NCBI RefSeq assembly: GCF_003319175.1
Contig: NZ_QOHK01000002.1
Location: 248,001 to 312,000 of the forward strand
Direction of reading: 5' to 3'
Length of the DNA stretch: 64,000 bases
From: Blastococcus sp. TF02-8
GTDB taxonomy: Bacteria > Actinomycetota > Actinomycetes > Mycobacteriales > Geodermatophilaceae
The position numbers were made by a program, and so were the translations under genes. Under the pieces are notes generated by a model. The model had not been told where the DNA came from. It was given only the letters and a program-made list of their open reading frames with translations, and did no database searches. This document shows positions 25,298 through 33,856 of this stretch, one piece after another. How positions within the stretch are numbered: the first letter of the stretch is position 1; the number at the start of each line of letters is the position of its first letter.

Positions 25298-25813
25298 TCA
25301 GGGGCGGTCGAAGGCGTCGATGGTGTTCTTGACGACCAGGCCGTAGACCAGGTGCGGCACCAGGTCGCTGATCCAGTCGGTTCCCGACCAGGTGCGCGGG
25401 TCGGTGACGCCCAGCGCCGTCATCGGCCCGTTCGCCGCCACCATGGCGCCGAGCCCGGTCAGCGCGACGCCGACGGGTTTGGCCGAGAGGTAGCCCTGGG
25501 AGCGGGCGAGGCCGCCGAGGGTGCCGACGCCGATCCCGGCCACCAGCCCGATCAGCGGACCGAGCCCCTGCACCCGGTTCTCCCGCGTCTCGTCGTCCCC
25601 GGGGATGGGGACGTGCGCCGCGGCGGCGAGCTTCTCGACGGTGTCCTCCGGCGTGGAGCTGCTGCCGCGCCCGCGCACGGCCATGTCCAGGTAGGTCACC
25701 GCGTTCAGGGCGGTGCTGCCGGCCGCGCCGGCGGCCGCTCCCCGCAGTGCCCAGCCCAGCGTGCTGATGCCGCGCTTGCCCTTGCCGCTGATGCCGAGAG
25801 GGGTCCGCTTCAC
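25298..25813 (-). CDS. conserved membrane protein of unknown function
   Basis: A 171-aa protein with a basic N-terminus (KRTPLGISGKGKRG) and three to four moderately hydrophobic Gly/Ala-rich segments: GWALRGAAAGAAGSTALNAV, LGPLIGLVAGIGVGTLGGLA, GVALTGLGAMVAANGPMTAL and LVPHLVYGLVV. I do not recognise a named family. The GTG start overlaps the M42 peptidase stop by 3-4 nt (GTGA), so the two genes are translationally coupled. Confidence 0.75.
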   Translation of the reverse strand: MKRTPLGISGKGKRGISTLGWALRGAAAGAAGSTALNAVTYLDMAVRGRGSSSTPEDTVEKLAAAAHVPIPGDDETRENRVQGLGPLIGLVAGIGVGTLGGLARSQGYLSAKPVGVALTGLGAMVAANGPMTALGVTDPRTWSGTDWISDLVPHLVYGLVVKNTIDAFDRP

Positions 25814-26886
25814 GGCCGGTGGCTACCCGTGGGCCGGCGCAGGTACTCCGCGACCAGCCGGGACACCCGCCCGACGGTGTCGCGGTGCTGCACCTCGTAC
25901 CCGTGGGTGCTCAGCGTCGGCAGCGAGATCAGCGCGGCGCGGGCCGTCTGCCCGTGGCTCTTCGCCTGCGAGCCGTCGGAGTCGTAGGACTCCCACACCG
26001 CGGCCCGTGGCGAGAGCCCCAGCTCGCGCCCCAGGGCGAGCAGGTGGTCGGAGATCGCCTTGTCGTAGACGACGGCGTCGTCGGCGTAGGCGATGACCGG
26101 CCCGGAGTCGGCGCCCACCTGGTACTCGGCCTCGGCCGGGCCGACGTCCAGGGCGAGGGTGATGTCGCCCGGCAGCGCACGGCTGGCCCAGGTCGCGCCG
26201 ATGCCGCCCATCTCCTCTCCGGTGGTGCACACGAGGTAGGTGTCCCCGGCCGGGCCGTCACCGTCGCGCAGCAGCCGCGCGGCGCCGAGCAACGCGGTGA
26301 GGGCGGCGCGGTCGTCGAGGAAGTAGCCGGCCACGAAGACGCCGACGTCCACCAGCTGCCGACGGTCGCGGTGGACGCACACCCGGGTGCCCGGGTGCAC
26401 GCCGGCAGCCTCCAGGTCCTCCGCGGAACGACCGGTGAAGGCGCGGACGTCGCTCCACTGCATGGCGCGGTCACCGCCGTCCGGCTTGGTCTGCCAGACC
26501 TGCGAGGTCTCGGGGGTGGTGTGCTCCGAGCCGAGGAGCAGCACGGCGGTGAGCGCCTCGGCGTCACCGAGCACGGTGAGCGGCCCCAGGCCGAAGTTGG
26601 CCGGGTACATCGTGCCCAGCTGGGAGAGCCGGAGCATGCCGTCGGGCTCGACCCGCTTCACGATCATGGACAGCTCGTCCATGTGGGCCATCACGCGCAC
26701 GACGGGGCCGTCCCCGCCCGCGCGGCCGCGGACCAGCCCGACGAGGTTGCCCGCCGGGTCCACGGTGAGCTCGTCCACCAGCGGTTCGAGCACGCGCCGG
26801 CAGATGGCGCGGACGTCGTCCTCCTGACCGCCGGGGCCGTAGGCGTGGAGCAGCTCCTGCAGCAGGTCTCGCTCGGCGGGGGACAC
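25810..26886 (-). CDS. M42-family metallo-aminopeptidase
   Basis: A 358-aa cytoplasmic peptidase of the M42 (glutamyl aminopeptidase/endoglucanase M) family. Metal-site motifs are in order: VMAHMDELSM (His), GYFLDDRAAL (bridging Asp), CTTGEEMGGIGA (catalytic Glu and ligand Glu), LALDVGPAE (Asp) and STHGYEVQH (His). It probably trims peptides from the N-terminus as a large oligomer. The GTG 26886 was chosen for the GAGGAG just before it. It overlaps the downstream membrane-protein gene. Confidence 0.9.
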   Translation of the reverse strand: MSPAERDLLQELLHAYGPGGQEDDVRAICRRVLEPLVDELTVDPAGNLVGLVRGRAGGDGPVVRVMAHMDELSMIVKRVEPDGMLRLSQLGTMYPANFGLGPLTVLGDAEALTAVLLLGSEHTTPETSQVWQTKPDGGDRAMQWSDVRAFTGRSAEDLEAAGVHPGTRVCVHRDRRQLVDVGVFVAGYFLDDRAALTALLGAARLLRDGDGPAGDTYLVCTTGEEMGGIGATWASRALPGDITLALDVGPAEAEYQVGADSGPVIAYADDAVVYDKAISDHLLALGRELGLSPRAAVWESYDSDGSQAKSHGQTARAALISLPTLSTHGYEVQHRDTVGRVSRLVAEYLRRPTGSHRP

Positions 26887-26987
26887 GGAACTCCTCGGGG
26901 TGGGCGGCACGGACCGCGGGCCCCCTACCCGGGTGGCCAGTGGTCGCTAACCGCGCAGGTGCGGAGTCCACCCGTCAGGCTGGAGGT

Positions 26988-27239
26988 GTGGACGACGTCG
27001 GGGAACGGCTGGAGCGGGCCATCGGGGCACTGCTCGACCGACGCGCGCCCACGGCCTCGATCTGCCCCTCCGAGGCCGCCCGCGCGGTCGACCCCGAGAA
27101 CTGGCGGGACCTCATGCCCGACGCCCGTGCCGCGGCCGGCCGGCTCGCGGCGGCCGGTTCGGTCGAGGTCACCCAGGGCGGCGCGGTCGTCGACGTGAGC
27201 AGTGCCCGGGGTCCGGTGCGGGTGCGGCGCCCGCGCTGA
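26988..27239 (+). CDS. DUF3253-family small protein
   Basis: An 83-aa protein with a winged-helix-like layout: LERAIGALLDRRAPTASICPSEAARAV, then NWRDLMPDARAAAGRLAAAGSVEVTQGG. The ICPSEAAR and WRxLMP motifs mark DUF3253, whose function is unknown though it may bind DNA. CAGGCT (26976-26981) lies 6 nt before the GTG and could be a -10 box of a leaderless transcript. It converges on the S33 peptidase, with 3 nt between the stops. Confidence 0.8.
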   Translation: MDDVGERLERAIGALLDRRAPTASICPSEAARAVDPENWRDLMPDARAAAGRLAAAGSVEVTQGGAVVDVSSARGPVRVRRPR

Positions 27240-27242
27240 GGA

Positions 27243-29177
27243 TCAGTCGACCGGGCGGCCGCGGAAGGTGCCGTCGACGTCGCCGTCGGCCTCCAGCTGG
27301 AGCTCGGCGAAGGGCAGCGTGACGTCCATGGTCAGGTCACCGGACCCGGCGTCGGTCACCTCGACGGTGCCGTGGACCGACACGTCCTGCGTCCACTCGC
27401 AGCCGTCCAGCGCGACCTCCACGGTCCCGCGGCGGTCGAGCGAGTACTCGAGCGACCCGCCCCACCGGCAGGCGAGCTCGAGCGGCTCGATCGCGGGCCA
27501 GGACTCGAAGGAGGCGCCGAGCACCTCGGTCACGATCAGGCCCACGGTCTCGTACGGGTCCTGGTAGCCCACGTCGGAGTCGGGCGGCAACGGGACGTAC
27601 GGCATGCGGACCGGGTCGTCGTCGCACGTGGTCTCGGGTCGGCTGGGCAGCCGGCCGTCGCTCAGCAGTCGCAGCACCGCCCGGTCGACGCACGGGTATC
27701 CCCAGCCGAACAGCACGTGCGGCCCGCCCGGGAGGGTGACCAGCGCCGAGCCGAGGTCCCGGGCGTGCACGCGCAGCGCGTTGGCCGTGGGGGTGTTCGG
27801 GTCGGTGTCGGCGGTCAGCAGCAGCACGGGGTAGGGCGGGTCGGCCGGCGGGGCGGGCAGGGGCGTGGGCTCCTCCTCGTGCGGCCAGAACAGGCACGGG
27901 AGGTCGCCGTAGTAGGGGTCGTCGAGGCGCAGGTCCTCGATGCCGGCGGCGGCGGCGCCGTCCAGCCAGGCGTCCAGCTCCGCCCGGCCGGTTCTCCCCG
28001 CGGGGACGAACGGGTAGTCCTGGCACTCGACGGCCAGGAACAGCGCGGGCGAGAAGGAGGGGTCGGGCAGGACCTCGCCGGTGTTCGGGTCGGCCCCCGC
28101 GGTGGCGGCGGCCAGCCGGGCGAGGGGCACCTCGTCGCCCTCGACGGCGGCGTTGACCGCGCGGGCGAACCGGATCCGCTGGTCGGGCACGCTCATCGAG
28201 CCGGCTGCCGCGGCCTCCAGCTCCTCGAGGGTGAGCTCCCGCTCGTCCAGCTCCCCGTCGGGCAGCGGGTACTTGTACGGCCGGGGGGAGTCGGCCAGCT
28301 CCTCGGCCAGCTCGTCGTAGGCCGGCAGGGAGTCCCCCGGGGCGTCGTCGGCGCAGACGGGGTCGGCGTCGCAGGCGGTGAGGCTCCCGGTCAGGACGTC
28401 GCTGTAGGCCGTGGCGCTCTCCGCGGCGAAGGCGCGGATGGGGGTCTGCACGTCCACGACGCCGTCGAGGACCAGGGCCTGGACCCGGTCGGGGTGCGCG
28501 GCGGCGTACGCCTGCTGGAACTGGGTGCCGTAGCTCTCGCCGTAGAGGGTGAGGCGCTCGGCGCCGTACCACTCGCGGAACACCTCGAGGTCCTCCGCCG
28601 CCTGCCGGGTGGCGAACAGCGGCGCCTCGGCGGGGGAGAAGCCGGCCTCCTCGAAGCAGTCCTCGGCGAAGTCGCCGGCCCGGCGGGCGTAGCGGTCGCG
28701 CTCCCGCTCGTCGGCGGAGGCATCGATCGTGGAGTCGAAGCTCCACAGGATGTCGTCGCAGCCGAACGGCTCGGAGCGGCCGATGCCCCGCTGGTCGAAG
28801 AACACGAGGTCGTAGGAGTCGGTGATGGTCGGGTCCATCGCGGCCACGTAGTGCTCGGCGAGCAGGATGCCGCTGGACCCGGGGCCCCCGGTCGCGGTGA
28901 CGAGGACGCCGCGGGACTCACCGTCGGCCTTCCGCACGGCGAAGGTGACCTCCCACTCGCGCGACGCGGCGGCGAAGTGGTCCGACGGCACGGTCAGGGT
29001 GACGCAGTCGAAGTCGCCGCCCGCGCACGGCCTCTCGGCGACCACCTCGCCCCCCGTGCTGGTGAAGGGCTCGATCGCCCCGTCGACCATCTCCGGTCGG
29101 CAGCCGGCCAGCACCAGCGGGGCGCCGAGCAGGGCGACGAGCAGGAGGGCGGGACGACGCGACCGAGCACTGGGCAC
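27243..29177 (-). CDS. exported alpha/beta-hydrolase lipoprotein (S33 tripeptidyl aminopeptidase-like)
   Basis: A 644-aa precursor with a lipoprotein signal (ALLLVALLGAPLVLAGC; lipobox Leu-Ala-Gly-Cys). The alpha/beta-hydrolase fold shows the oxyanion motif ATGGPGSSG, nucleophile Ser in LYGESYGTQF, Asp in LLTADTDPNTP and His in GGPHVLFGWG, the layout of SlpD/SlpE-type tripeptidyl aminopeptidases. A C-terminal beta-rich extension of ~100 aa ends the protein. It probably degrades peptides outside the membrane. TAGGGT lies 5 nt before the GTG start, a possible leaderless promoter. Confidence 0.88.
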   Translation of the reverse strand: MPSARSRRPALLLVALLGAPLVLAGCRPEMVDGAIEPFTSTGGEVVAERPCAGGDFDCVTLTVPSDHFAAASREWEVTFAVRKADGESRGVLVTATGGPGSSGILLAEHYVAAMDPTITDSYDLVFFDQRGIGRSEPFGCDDILWSFDSTIDASADERERDRYARRAGDFAEDCFEEAGFSPAEAPLFATRQAAEDLEVFREWYGAERLTLYGESYGTQFQQAYAAAHPDRVQALVLDGVVDVQTPIRAFAAESATAYSDVLTGSLTACDADPVCADDAPGDSLPAYDELAEELADSPRPYKYPLPDGELDERELTLEELEAAAAGSMSVPDQRIRFARAVNAAVEGDEVPLARLAAATAGADPNTGEVLPDPSFSPALFLAVECQDYPFVPAGRTGRAELDAWLDGAAAAGIEDLRLDDPYYGDLPCLFWPHEEEPTPLPAPPADPPYPVLLLTADTDPNTPTANALRVHARDLGSALVTLPGGPHVLFGWGYPCVDRAVLRLLSDGRLPSRPETTCDDDPVRMPYVPLPPDSDVGYQDPYETVGLIVTEVLGASFESWPAIEPLELACRWGGSLEYSLDRRGTVEVALDGCEWTQDVSVHGTVEVTDAGSGDLTMDVTLPFAELQLEADGDVDGTFRGRPVD

Positions 29178-29240
29178 GGCGCACCCTAGGACGGTCGGAC
29201 GACGCCGTGCGGTGACGGCCCGGTGACGCGCCGGAACCGA

Positions 29241-29720
29241 TCAGTCCGGCGAGCCGCCGGTGGCCCGCTCCAGCAGCGGCGTCACGCGACGGTCGACGAA
29301 GCGGCGCATCGCCAGGGCGGTGTCCAGCCGCTGCACGCCGGGGATCGCGAGGACCGCCTCGGTGATCCGCCACAGGTGATCGGCGTCGACGGCGACCACG
29401 TGCACGAGCAGGTCGGTGACGCCGGAGAGCCCGGTCACCTCGAGCACCTCGGGCAGGAGGGCCAGCGCGTCGCTGACCTCGGCCAGGCTGCGCTGGGCGA
29501 CCTGCACCGACATGTACGCGCCGAGCCGGTAGCCGAGCGCCTCGGGCCGGATGCGCTGGTCGAGCGGGGCGAGCGCGCCGTTGCTCTCCAGCCGGGCGAG
29601 GCGGGTCTGCACGGTGTTGCGGGCCAGGCCGAGTCGCTGGGACAGCGCCATCACACTCGCACGGGGGTCCTCGGTCAGGGCGAGGAGGATCCGGGCATCG
29701 GTGGCGTCCACCTCGGTCAT
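29241..29720 (-). CDS. Lrp/AsnC-family regulator, probable regulator of the bkd operon
   Basis: A 159-aa regulator: ATDARILLALTEDPRASVMALSQRLGLARNTVQTRLARL spans the HTH (two joined segments), and a RAM ligand-binding domain occupies ~65-140 (VTGLSGVTDLLVHVVAVD). The ATG 29720 was chosen over the upstream in-frame codon because it gives the family N-terminus. It is divergent from the branched-chain 2-oxoacid dehydrogenase genes across a 207-bp gap and, as in mycobacteria and pseudomonads, probably senses branched-chain amino acids and controls them. Confidence 0.9.
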   Translation of the reverse strand: MTEVDATDARILLALTEDPRASVMALSQRLGLARNTVQTRLARLESNGALAPLDQRIRPEALGYRLGAYMSVQVAQRSLAEVSDALALLPEVLEVTGLSGVTDLLVHVVAVDADHLWRITEAVLAIPGVQRLDTALAMRRFVDRRVTPLLERATGGSPD

Positions 29721-29813
29721 GGTGAGCACTCTGGCACCTGGTTCCCCTGTGCGGAAGGCGTTCTGCTCAGGCACCGCACGGACCGCTGCTCAGATCGGCC
29801 GCTCCGGGGGCTG

Positions 29814-29909
29814 TTGCCCGCCCCTGCCCGCATGTCAGGATGTGTGAGGACCGCCACACCCGGCGGGACGTCGAGCACCACCGTCGCCCGGAGACCCCGG
29901 CGACGGTGG
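29814..29909 (+). promoter_or_regulatory. bkd promoter region and leader hairpin
   Basis: A possible promoter is -35 TTGCCC (29814-29819) and -10 CAGGAT (29836-29841), spacer 16 bp. Downstream, CCACCGTCGCC (29878-29888) pairs with GGCGACGGTGG (29899-29909), an 11-bp stem with a 10-nt loop, ending 9 nt before the AGGAG ribosome site of the E1 alpha gene. Confidence 0.4.
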
Positions 29910-29927
29910 CCGAGGCCAGGAGCGACC

Positions 29928-31070
29928 GTGACAGCGTTGCCCGAGTTCACCGAGGTGGTCGACCCCGTCCCGGGCGCCGCCGCGCCCCACCTGCCGCCGT
30001 CGTGCGACAGCGGCACCGTCCAGCTGCTCACCCCCGAGGGCGACCGGGTCGAGCACCCCGAGTACTCCCTCGACATCGGTGACGACGAGCTCCGCGGCCT
30101 CTACCGCGACCTGGTCCTCGTCCGGCGGTGGGACGCCGAGGCCACCGCCCTGCAGCGTCAGGGTGAGCTGGGCCTCTGGGCGTCGCTGCTCGGGCAGGAG
30201 GCCGCGCAGGTCGGTGCCGGCCGGGCCCTCCAGGACGGCGACATGGCCTTTCCCACCTACCGCGAGCACGGTGTGGCCTGGACGCGGGGCGTCGACCCGC
30301 TGCACGTCATGAGCCTGTTCCGCGGCGTCGACAACGGCGGCTGGGATCCGGCCGCTCGGGGTTTCAACCTGTACACGATCGTCATCGGCGCCCAGTGCCT
30401 GCACGCCACCGGCTACGCCATGGGGGTGCAGCGCGACGGCGCCGAGCAGGCAGTGCTGGCCTTCCTGGGCGACGGCGCCACCAGCCAGGGCGAGGTGAAC
30501 GAGGCGATGATCTTCGCCGCCAGCTTCTCCGCCCCGGTGGTCTTCTTCTGCCAGAACAACCAGTACGCGATCAGCGTCCCGCTGGAGCGCCAGACGCGGA
30601 TCCCGCTGTACCAGCGGGCCGCAGGGTTCGGTTTCCCCGGCGTCCGGGTCGACGGGAACGACGTCCTCGCCGTCCTCGCGGTGACCCGTCAGGCGCTGCA
30701 GGCCGCCCGGGAGGGTCAGGGACCCACGTTCATCGAGGCGTTCACCTACCGCATGGGGGCGCACACCACGTCGGACGACCCCACCCGCTACCGCCTGGCC
30801 AGCGAGCTGGAGGAGTGGAAGCTGCGCGACCCGATCGCCCGGCTCAAGGCCCATCTGTCGCGCAGCGGCATCGCCGACGCGACCTTCTTCGAGTCCGTCG
30901 AGGCGGACGCCGACGAGCTGGCCGCCCGCATCCGCTCGGGCACCGTCGGCATGCCCGAGCCGGAGCCCAGCTCGATGTTCGAGCACGTCTACGCGGAGAA
31001 GCCCGCCCCGCTCGCTGCCCAGCAGGCCGAGTTCGACGCCTACCACGCGTCCTTCGAGGGGGAGCGATGA
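29928..31070 (+). CDS. bkdA: branched-chain 2-oxoacid dehydrogenase E1 alpha subunit
   Basis: A 380-aa thiamine-diphosphate enzyme subunit: GQEAAQVGAGRAL, then the ThDP-binding GDGATSQGEVNEAMIFAA...NNQYAISV (GDG-x~26-NN motif) and YRMGAHTTSDDPTRYR, the phosphorylation-loop region. With E1 beta it decarboxylates branched-chain 2-oxoacids and acylates the E2 lipoyl group, feeding branched-chain fatty-acid synthesis or catabolism. AGGAG precedes the GTG at 29928. The TGA overlaps the E1 beta ATG. Pyruvate specificity cannot be fully excluded. Confidence 0.92.
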   Translation: MTALPEFTEVVDPVPGAAAPHLPPSCDSGTVQLLTPEGDRVEHPEYSLDIGDDELRGLYRDLVLVRRWDAEATALQRQGELGLWASLLGQEAAQVGAGRALQDGDMAFPTYREHGVAWTRGVDPLHVMSLFRGVDNGGWDPAARGFNLYTIVIGAQCLHATGYAMGVQRDGAEQAVLAFLGDGATSQGEVNEAMIFAASFSAPVVFFCQNNQYAISVPLERQTRIPLYQRAAGFGFPGVRVDGNDVLAVLAVTRQALQAAREGQGPTFIEAFTYRMGAHTTSDDPTRYRLASELEEWKLRDPIARLKAHLSRSGIADATFFESVEADADELAARIRSGTVGMPEPEPSSMFEHVYAEKPAPLAAQQAEFDAYHASFEGER

Positions 31071-32047
31071 GCACCGAGACCCTCACGATCGGCAAGGCGC
31101 TCAACCTCGGCCTGCGCCGCGCCATGGAGGACGACGCGAAGGTCGTCCTCATGGGCGAGGACATCGGCCGGCTGGGCGGGGTCTTCCGGATCACCGACGG
31201 CCTGCAGAAGGACTTCGGCGAGGCGCGCGTCGTCGACACCCCGCTCGCCGAGGCCGGGATCCTCGGCACCGCCGTCGGCCTCGCCATGCGCGGCTACCGG
31301 CCGGTCTGCGAGATCCAGTTCGACGGCTTCGTCTTCCCGGCCGTCAACGAGATCATCACCCAGGTCGCGAAGATCCACGCCCGCTCGCAGGGTCGGATCC
31401 CCATGCCGGTCGTCATCCGGATCCCGTTCGGCGGCGGCATCGGCGCGGTGGAGCACCACAGCGAGAGCCCGGAGGCCTACTTCGCGCACACCGCCGGGCT
31501 CCGGGTCGTCGCGGTCAGCAACCCGGCCGACGCCTACTGGGGGATCCAGCAGGCGATCGCCCACCCCGACCCGGTCGTCTTCCTCGAGCCGAAGCGCCGG
31601 TACTGGGAGAAGGCGGAGGTCGACCTCGACGCGACCCCCGACCCGCTGTTCGCCTCGCGGGTGGTCCGCGGGGGCGACGACGTCACCGTGCTCGCCTACG
31701 GCCCGATGGTGAAGACGGCGCTGCAGGCGGCCGAGGCGGCGCAGGAGGAGGGGCGCTCGCTCGAGGTCATCGACCTGCGGACCGTCTCGCCGCTGGACCT
31801 CGACCCGGTGATGGAGTCGGTGCGCCGGACCGGCCGGTGCGTGGTCGTCCACGAGGCCCCGACGAGCCTCGGTCTGGGGGCGGAGATCGCCGCCCGGATC
31901 ACCGAGAGCTGCTTCCACTCCCTGGAGGCGCCGGTCCTGCGGGTCGGCGGGTACGACACCCCGTACCCGCCGTCGAAGCTGGAGGAGGAGTACCTCCCCG
32001 ACCTCGACCGCGTGCTCGACGCCGTCGACCGCTCGATGGGGTTCTGA
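31067..32047 (+). CDS. bkdB: branched-chain 2-oxoacid dehydrogenase E1 beta subunit
   Basis: A 326-aa transketolase-like subunit: LMGEDIGRLGGVFRIT, VDTPLAEAGILGTAVGLAM, RIPFGGGIGAVEHHSESPEAYFAH and the C-terminal VLRVGGYDTPYPPSKLEEEYLPD. The EHHSES and PYPPSKLEE motifs are typical of the branched-chain complex. It forms the alpha2beta2 E1 heterotetramer. The ATG 31067 overlaps the alpha-subunit stop by 4 nt, giving 1:1 translation, and the E2 gene follows after 3 nt. Confidence 0.94.
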   Translation: MSTETLTIGKALNLGLRRAMEDDAKVVLMGEDIGRLGGVFRITDGLQKDFGEARVVDTPLAEAGILGTAVGLAMRGYRPVCEIQFDGFVFPAVNEIITQVAKIHARSQGRIPMPVVIRIPFGGGIGAVEHHSESPEAYFAHTAGLRVVAVSNPADAYWGIQQAIAHPDPVVFLEPKRRYWEKAEVDLDATPDPLFASRVVRGGDDVTVLAYGPMVKTALQAAEAAQEEGRSLEVIDLRTVSPLDLDPVMESVRRTGRCVVVHEAPTSLGLGAEIAARITESCFHSLEAPVLRVGGYDTPYPPSKLEEEYLPDLDRVLDAVDRSMGF

Positions 32048-32050
32048 GCC

Positions 32051-33445
32051 ATGACGCAGACATCCACGCTCCGCTCCTTCCCGCTGCCCGACGTCGGCGA
32101 GGGCCTCACCGAGGGCGAGATCCTGCAGTGGCTGGTCGCCGTCGGTGACACCGTCACCGTGAACCAGCCGCTGTGCGAGGTGGAGACGGCGAAGGCCGCC
32201 GTCGAGCTGCCCTCGCCGTGGGCCGGCACCGTCGTCGAGCTGCTGCACGAGGCCGGGACGACGGTCGACGTCGGCTCCCCGATCATCACCATCGACGTCG
32301 GGGGCGGCGCGGAACCGAACGGGCGCACCGCCGTCCTGGTGGGTTACGGCCCCCGCACGACCGAGGCGCGGCGCCGACCCCGGCGGGCGGCGGCCGAGCC
32401 GGCCGGCAGCCCCGTGGTGCCGCCGGTGAGCGACGACGCCCCGCCGCTGCTGGCCACCGCGCCGGACATGCGGACCAAGCCGGTGCGCCACGGTGGGCTG
32501 GAGGTCGGCCGCCAGGCGGAGGCGGCGGCACTGAGCGCGGCCGCAGCGCCTGCCCGCGAGGCGGTCCCCGGCCGCCGCGGCCCGCGCCCGCTGGCCAAGC
32601 CCCCGGTGCGCAAGTACGCCAAGGGGCTCGGGATCGACCTCACCACGCTCACCGGGTCGGGGGCCGGCGGGTGCATCACCCGGGCCGACGTCGACGCCGC
32701 GCTCGCCGCCCGCTCGACCGCTGCCGCCCCGCCGGCCGTCGACGACGCGGCCGGGCAGCGGATCCCCATCAAGGGCGTCCGCCGGGCGACCGCCGCCGCG
32801 ATGGTGTCCAGCGCCTTCACCGCGCCGCACGTCACCGAGTTCCTGACCGTCGACGTCACCCGGATGATGAAGCTGCGGAGCCGGCTCGCCGCCCGCCCGG
32901 AGCTGGCGGGGGTGAAGGTCAGCCCGCTGCTGTTCGTCGCCAAGGCGCTCCTGCTGGTGGCGAAGCGGTATCCCATGCTGAACAGCAGCTGGGACGAGGC
33001 CGCGCAGGAGATCGTGGTGCACGGCCAGGTGAACCTCGGCATCGCGGCGGCGACGCCGCGGGGGCTGGTCGTCCCGAACATCAAGGACGCCGGCCGGCTG
33101 TCGCTGGCCGAGCTGGGCGCGGCGCTCGGCGAGCTCACCTCGACGGCCCGGGCCGGGAGGACGTCACCCGCGGACATGGCCGGCGGCACGCTGACCATCA
33201 CGAACGTCGGCGTCTTCGGAGTGGACACCGGCACTCCCATCCTGAACCCCGGGGAGGCGGCGATCCTGGCCTTCGGGACGGTCCGCGAGATGCCGTGGGT
33301 GCACAAGGGCGAGGTCAGGCCGCGACAGGTCACCACGCTGGCGCTCTCCTTCGATCACCGGATCGTGGACGGTGAACTCGGGTCGAAGGCCCTTGCCGAT
33401 CTTGGTTCGCTCCTTCACGATCCAGCCACCGCGATCGCCTACTGA
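32051..33445 (+). CDS. bkdC: dihydrolipoamide acyltransferase E2 of the branched-chain complex
   Basis: A 464-aa protein: one lipoyl domain (1-80, lipoyl-Lys48 in VETAKAAVE), an Arg/Ala/Pro-rich linker, a peripheral-subunit-binding domain (~178-215, PVRKYAKGLGIDLTTLTGSG) and the catalytic acetyltransferase domain (~235-464) with FDHRIVDG carrying the active-site His and Asp. It transfers the acyl group to CoA. Only one lipoyl domain is present, as in BkdC-type E2. No E3 gene is in the operon, so a shared lipoamide dehydrogenase elsewhere is expected. Confidence 0.94.
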   Translation: MTQTSTLRSFPLPDVGEGLTEGEILQWLVAVGDTVTVNQPLCEVETAKAAVELPSPWAGTVVELLHEAGTTVDVGSPIITIDVGGGAEPNGRTAVLVGYGPRTTEARRRPRRAAAEPAGSPVVPPVSDDAPPLLATAPDMRTKPVRHGGLEVGRQAEAAALSAAAAPAREAVPGRRGPRPLAKPPVRKYAKGLGIDLTTLTGSGAGGCITRADVDAALAARSTAAAPPAVDDAAGQRIPIKGVRRATAAAMVSSAFTAPHVTEFLTVDVTRMMKLRSRLAARPELAGVKVSPLLFVAKALLLVAKRYPMLNSSWDEAAQEIVVHGQVNLGIAAATPRGLVVPNIKDAGRLSLAELGAALGELTSTARAGRTSPADMAGGTLTITNVGVFGVDTGTPILNPGEAAILAFGTVREMPWVHKGEVRPRQVTTLALSFDHRIVDGELGSKALADLGSLLHDPATAIAY

Positions 33446-33471
33446 GGCGTTCCGATACCCAGGAGGTCCTC

Positions 33472-33846
33472 GTGGCCCGCAAGACATCTGCGCTGGTGGC
33501 ACTGCTGCTGTTCGTCGTCCTCACCGGGGCGGCGATCGTGGTGAGCGGGTCCCGGCCCGCCTCCGACCCGGGGGCGGTGCCGGCGGTCCTCCAGATCGCC
33601 GGCTACCTCTGCGCTCTCGCGGCGGGGGTGCTGCTCCTGACCGAGCAGGAACCCGCCACCCGGCGCATCGGGATGGTGGTGACCGGCGCCGTGGTGCTGC
33701 TCGGGCTGCTCGACGCCCTGGTGTCCGACGACGGCGGCGCCGACATCGGCGCCGGTCTCGTCCGTCTCCTGCTGCTGGTCGTGATGGCGGTGGTCACCGT
33801 GCGGCTGTCGCTGGCGGTCTCGGCGGGCCGGCGGTCGACCTCCTAG
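33472..33846 (+). CDS. small membrane protein of unknown function
   Basis: A 124-aa protein with four predicted transmembrane helices (~6-26, 38-58, 65-85, 94-115) and a basic C-terminus. No named family recognised. AGGAGG sits 7 nt before the GTG at 33472. It lies 26 nt after the E2 gene and might be cotranscribed, though the next gene has its own promoter. Confidence 0.72.
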   Translation: MARKTSALVALLLFVVLTGAAIVVSGSRPASDPGAVPAVLQIAGYLCALAAGVLLLTEQEPATRRIGMVVTGAVVLLGLLDALVSDDGGADIGAGLVRLLLLVVMAVVTVRLSLAVSAGRRSTS

Positions 33847-33856
33847 CCTCGGGCGT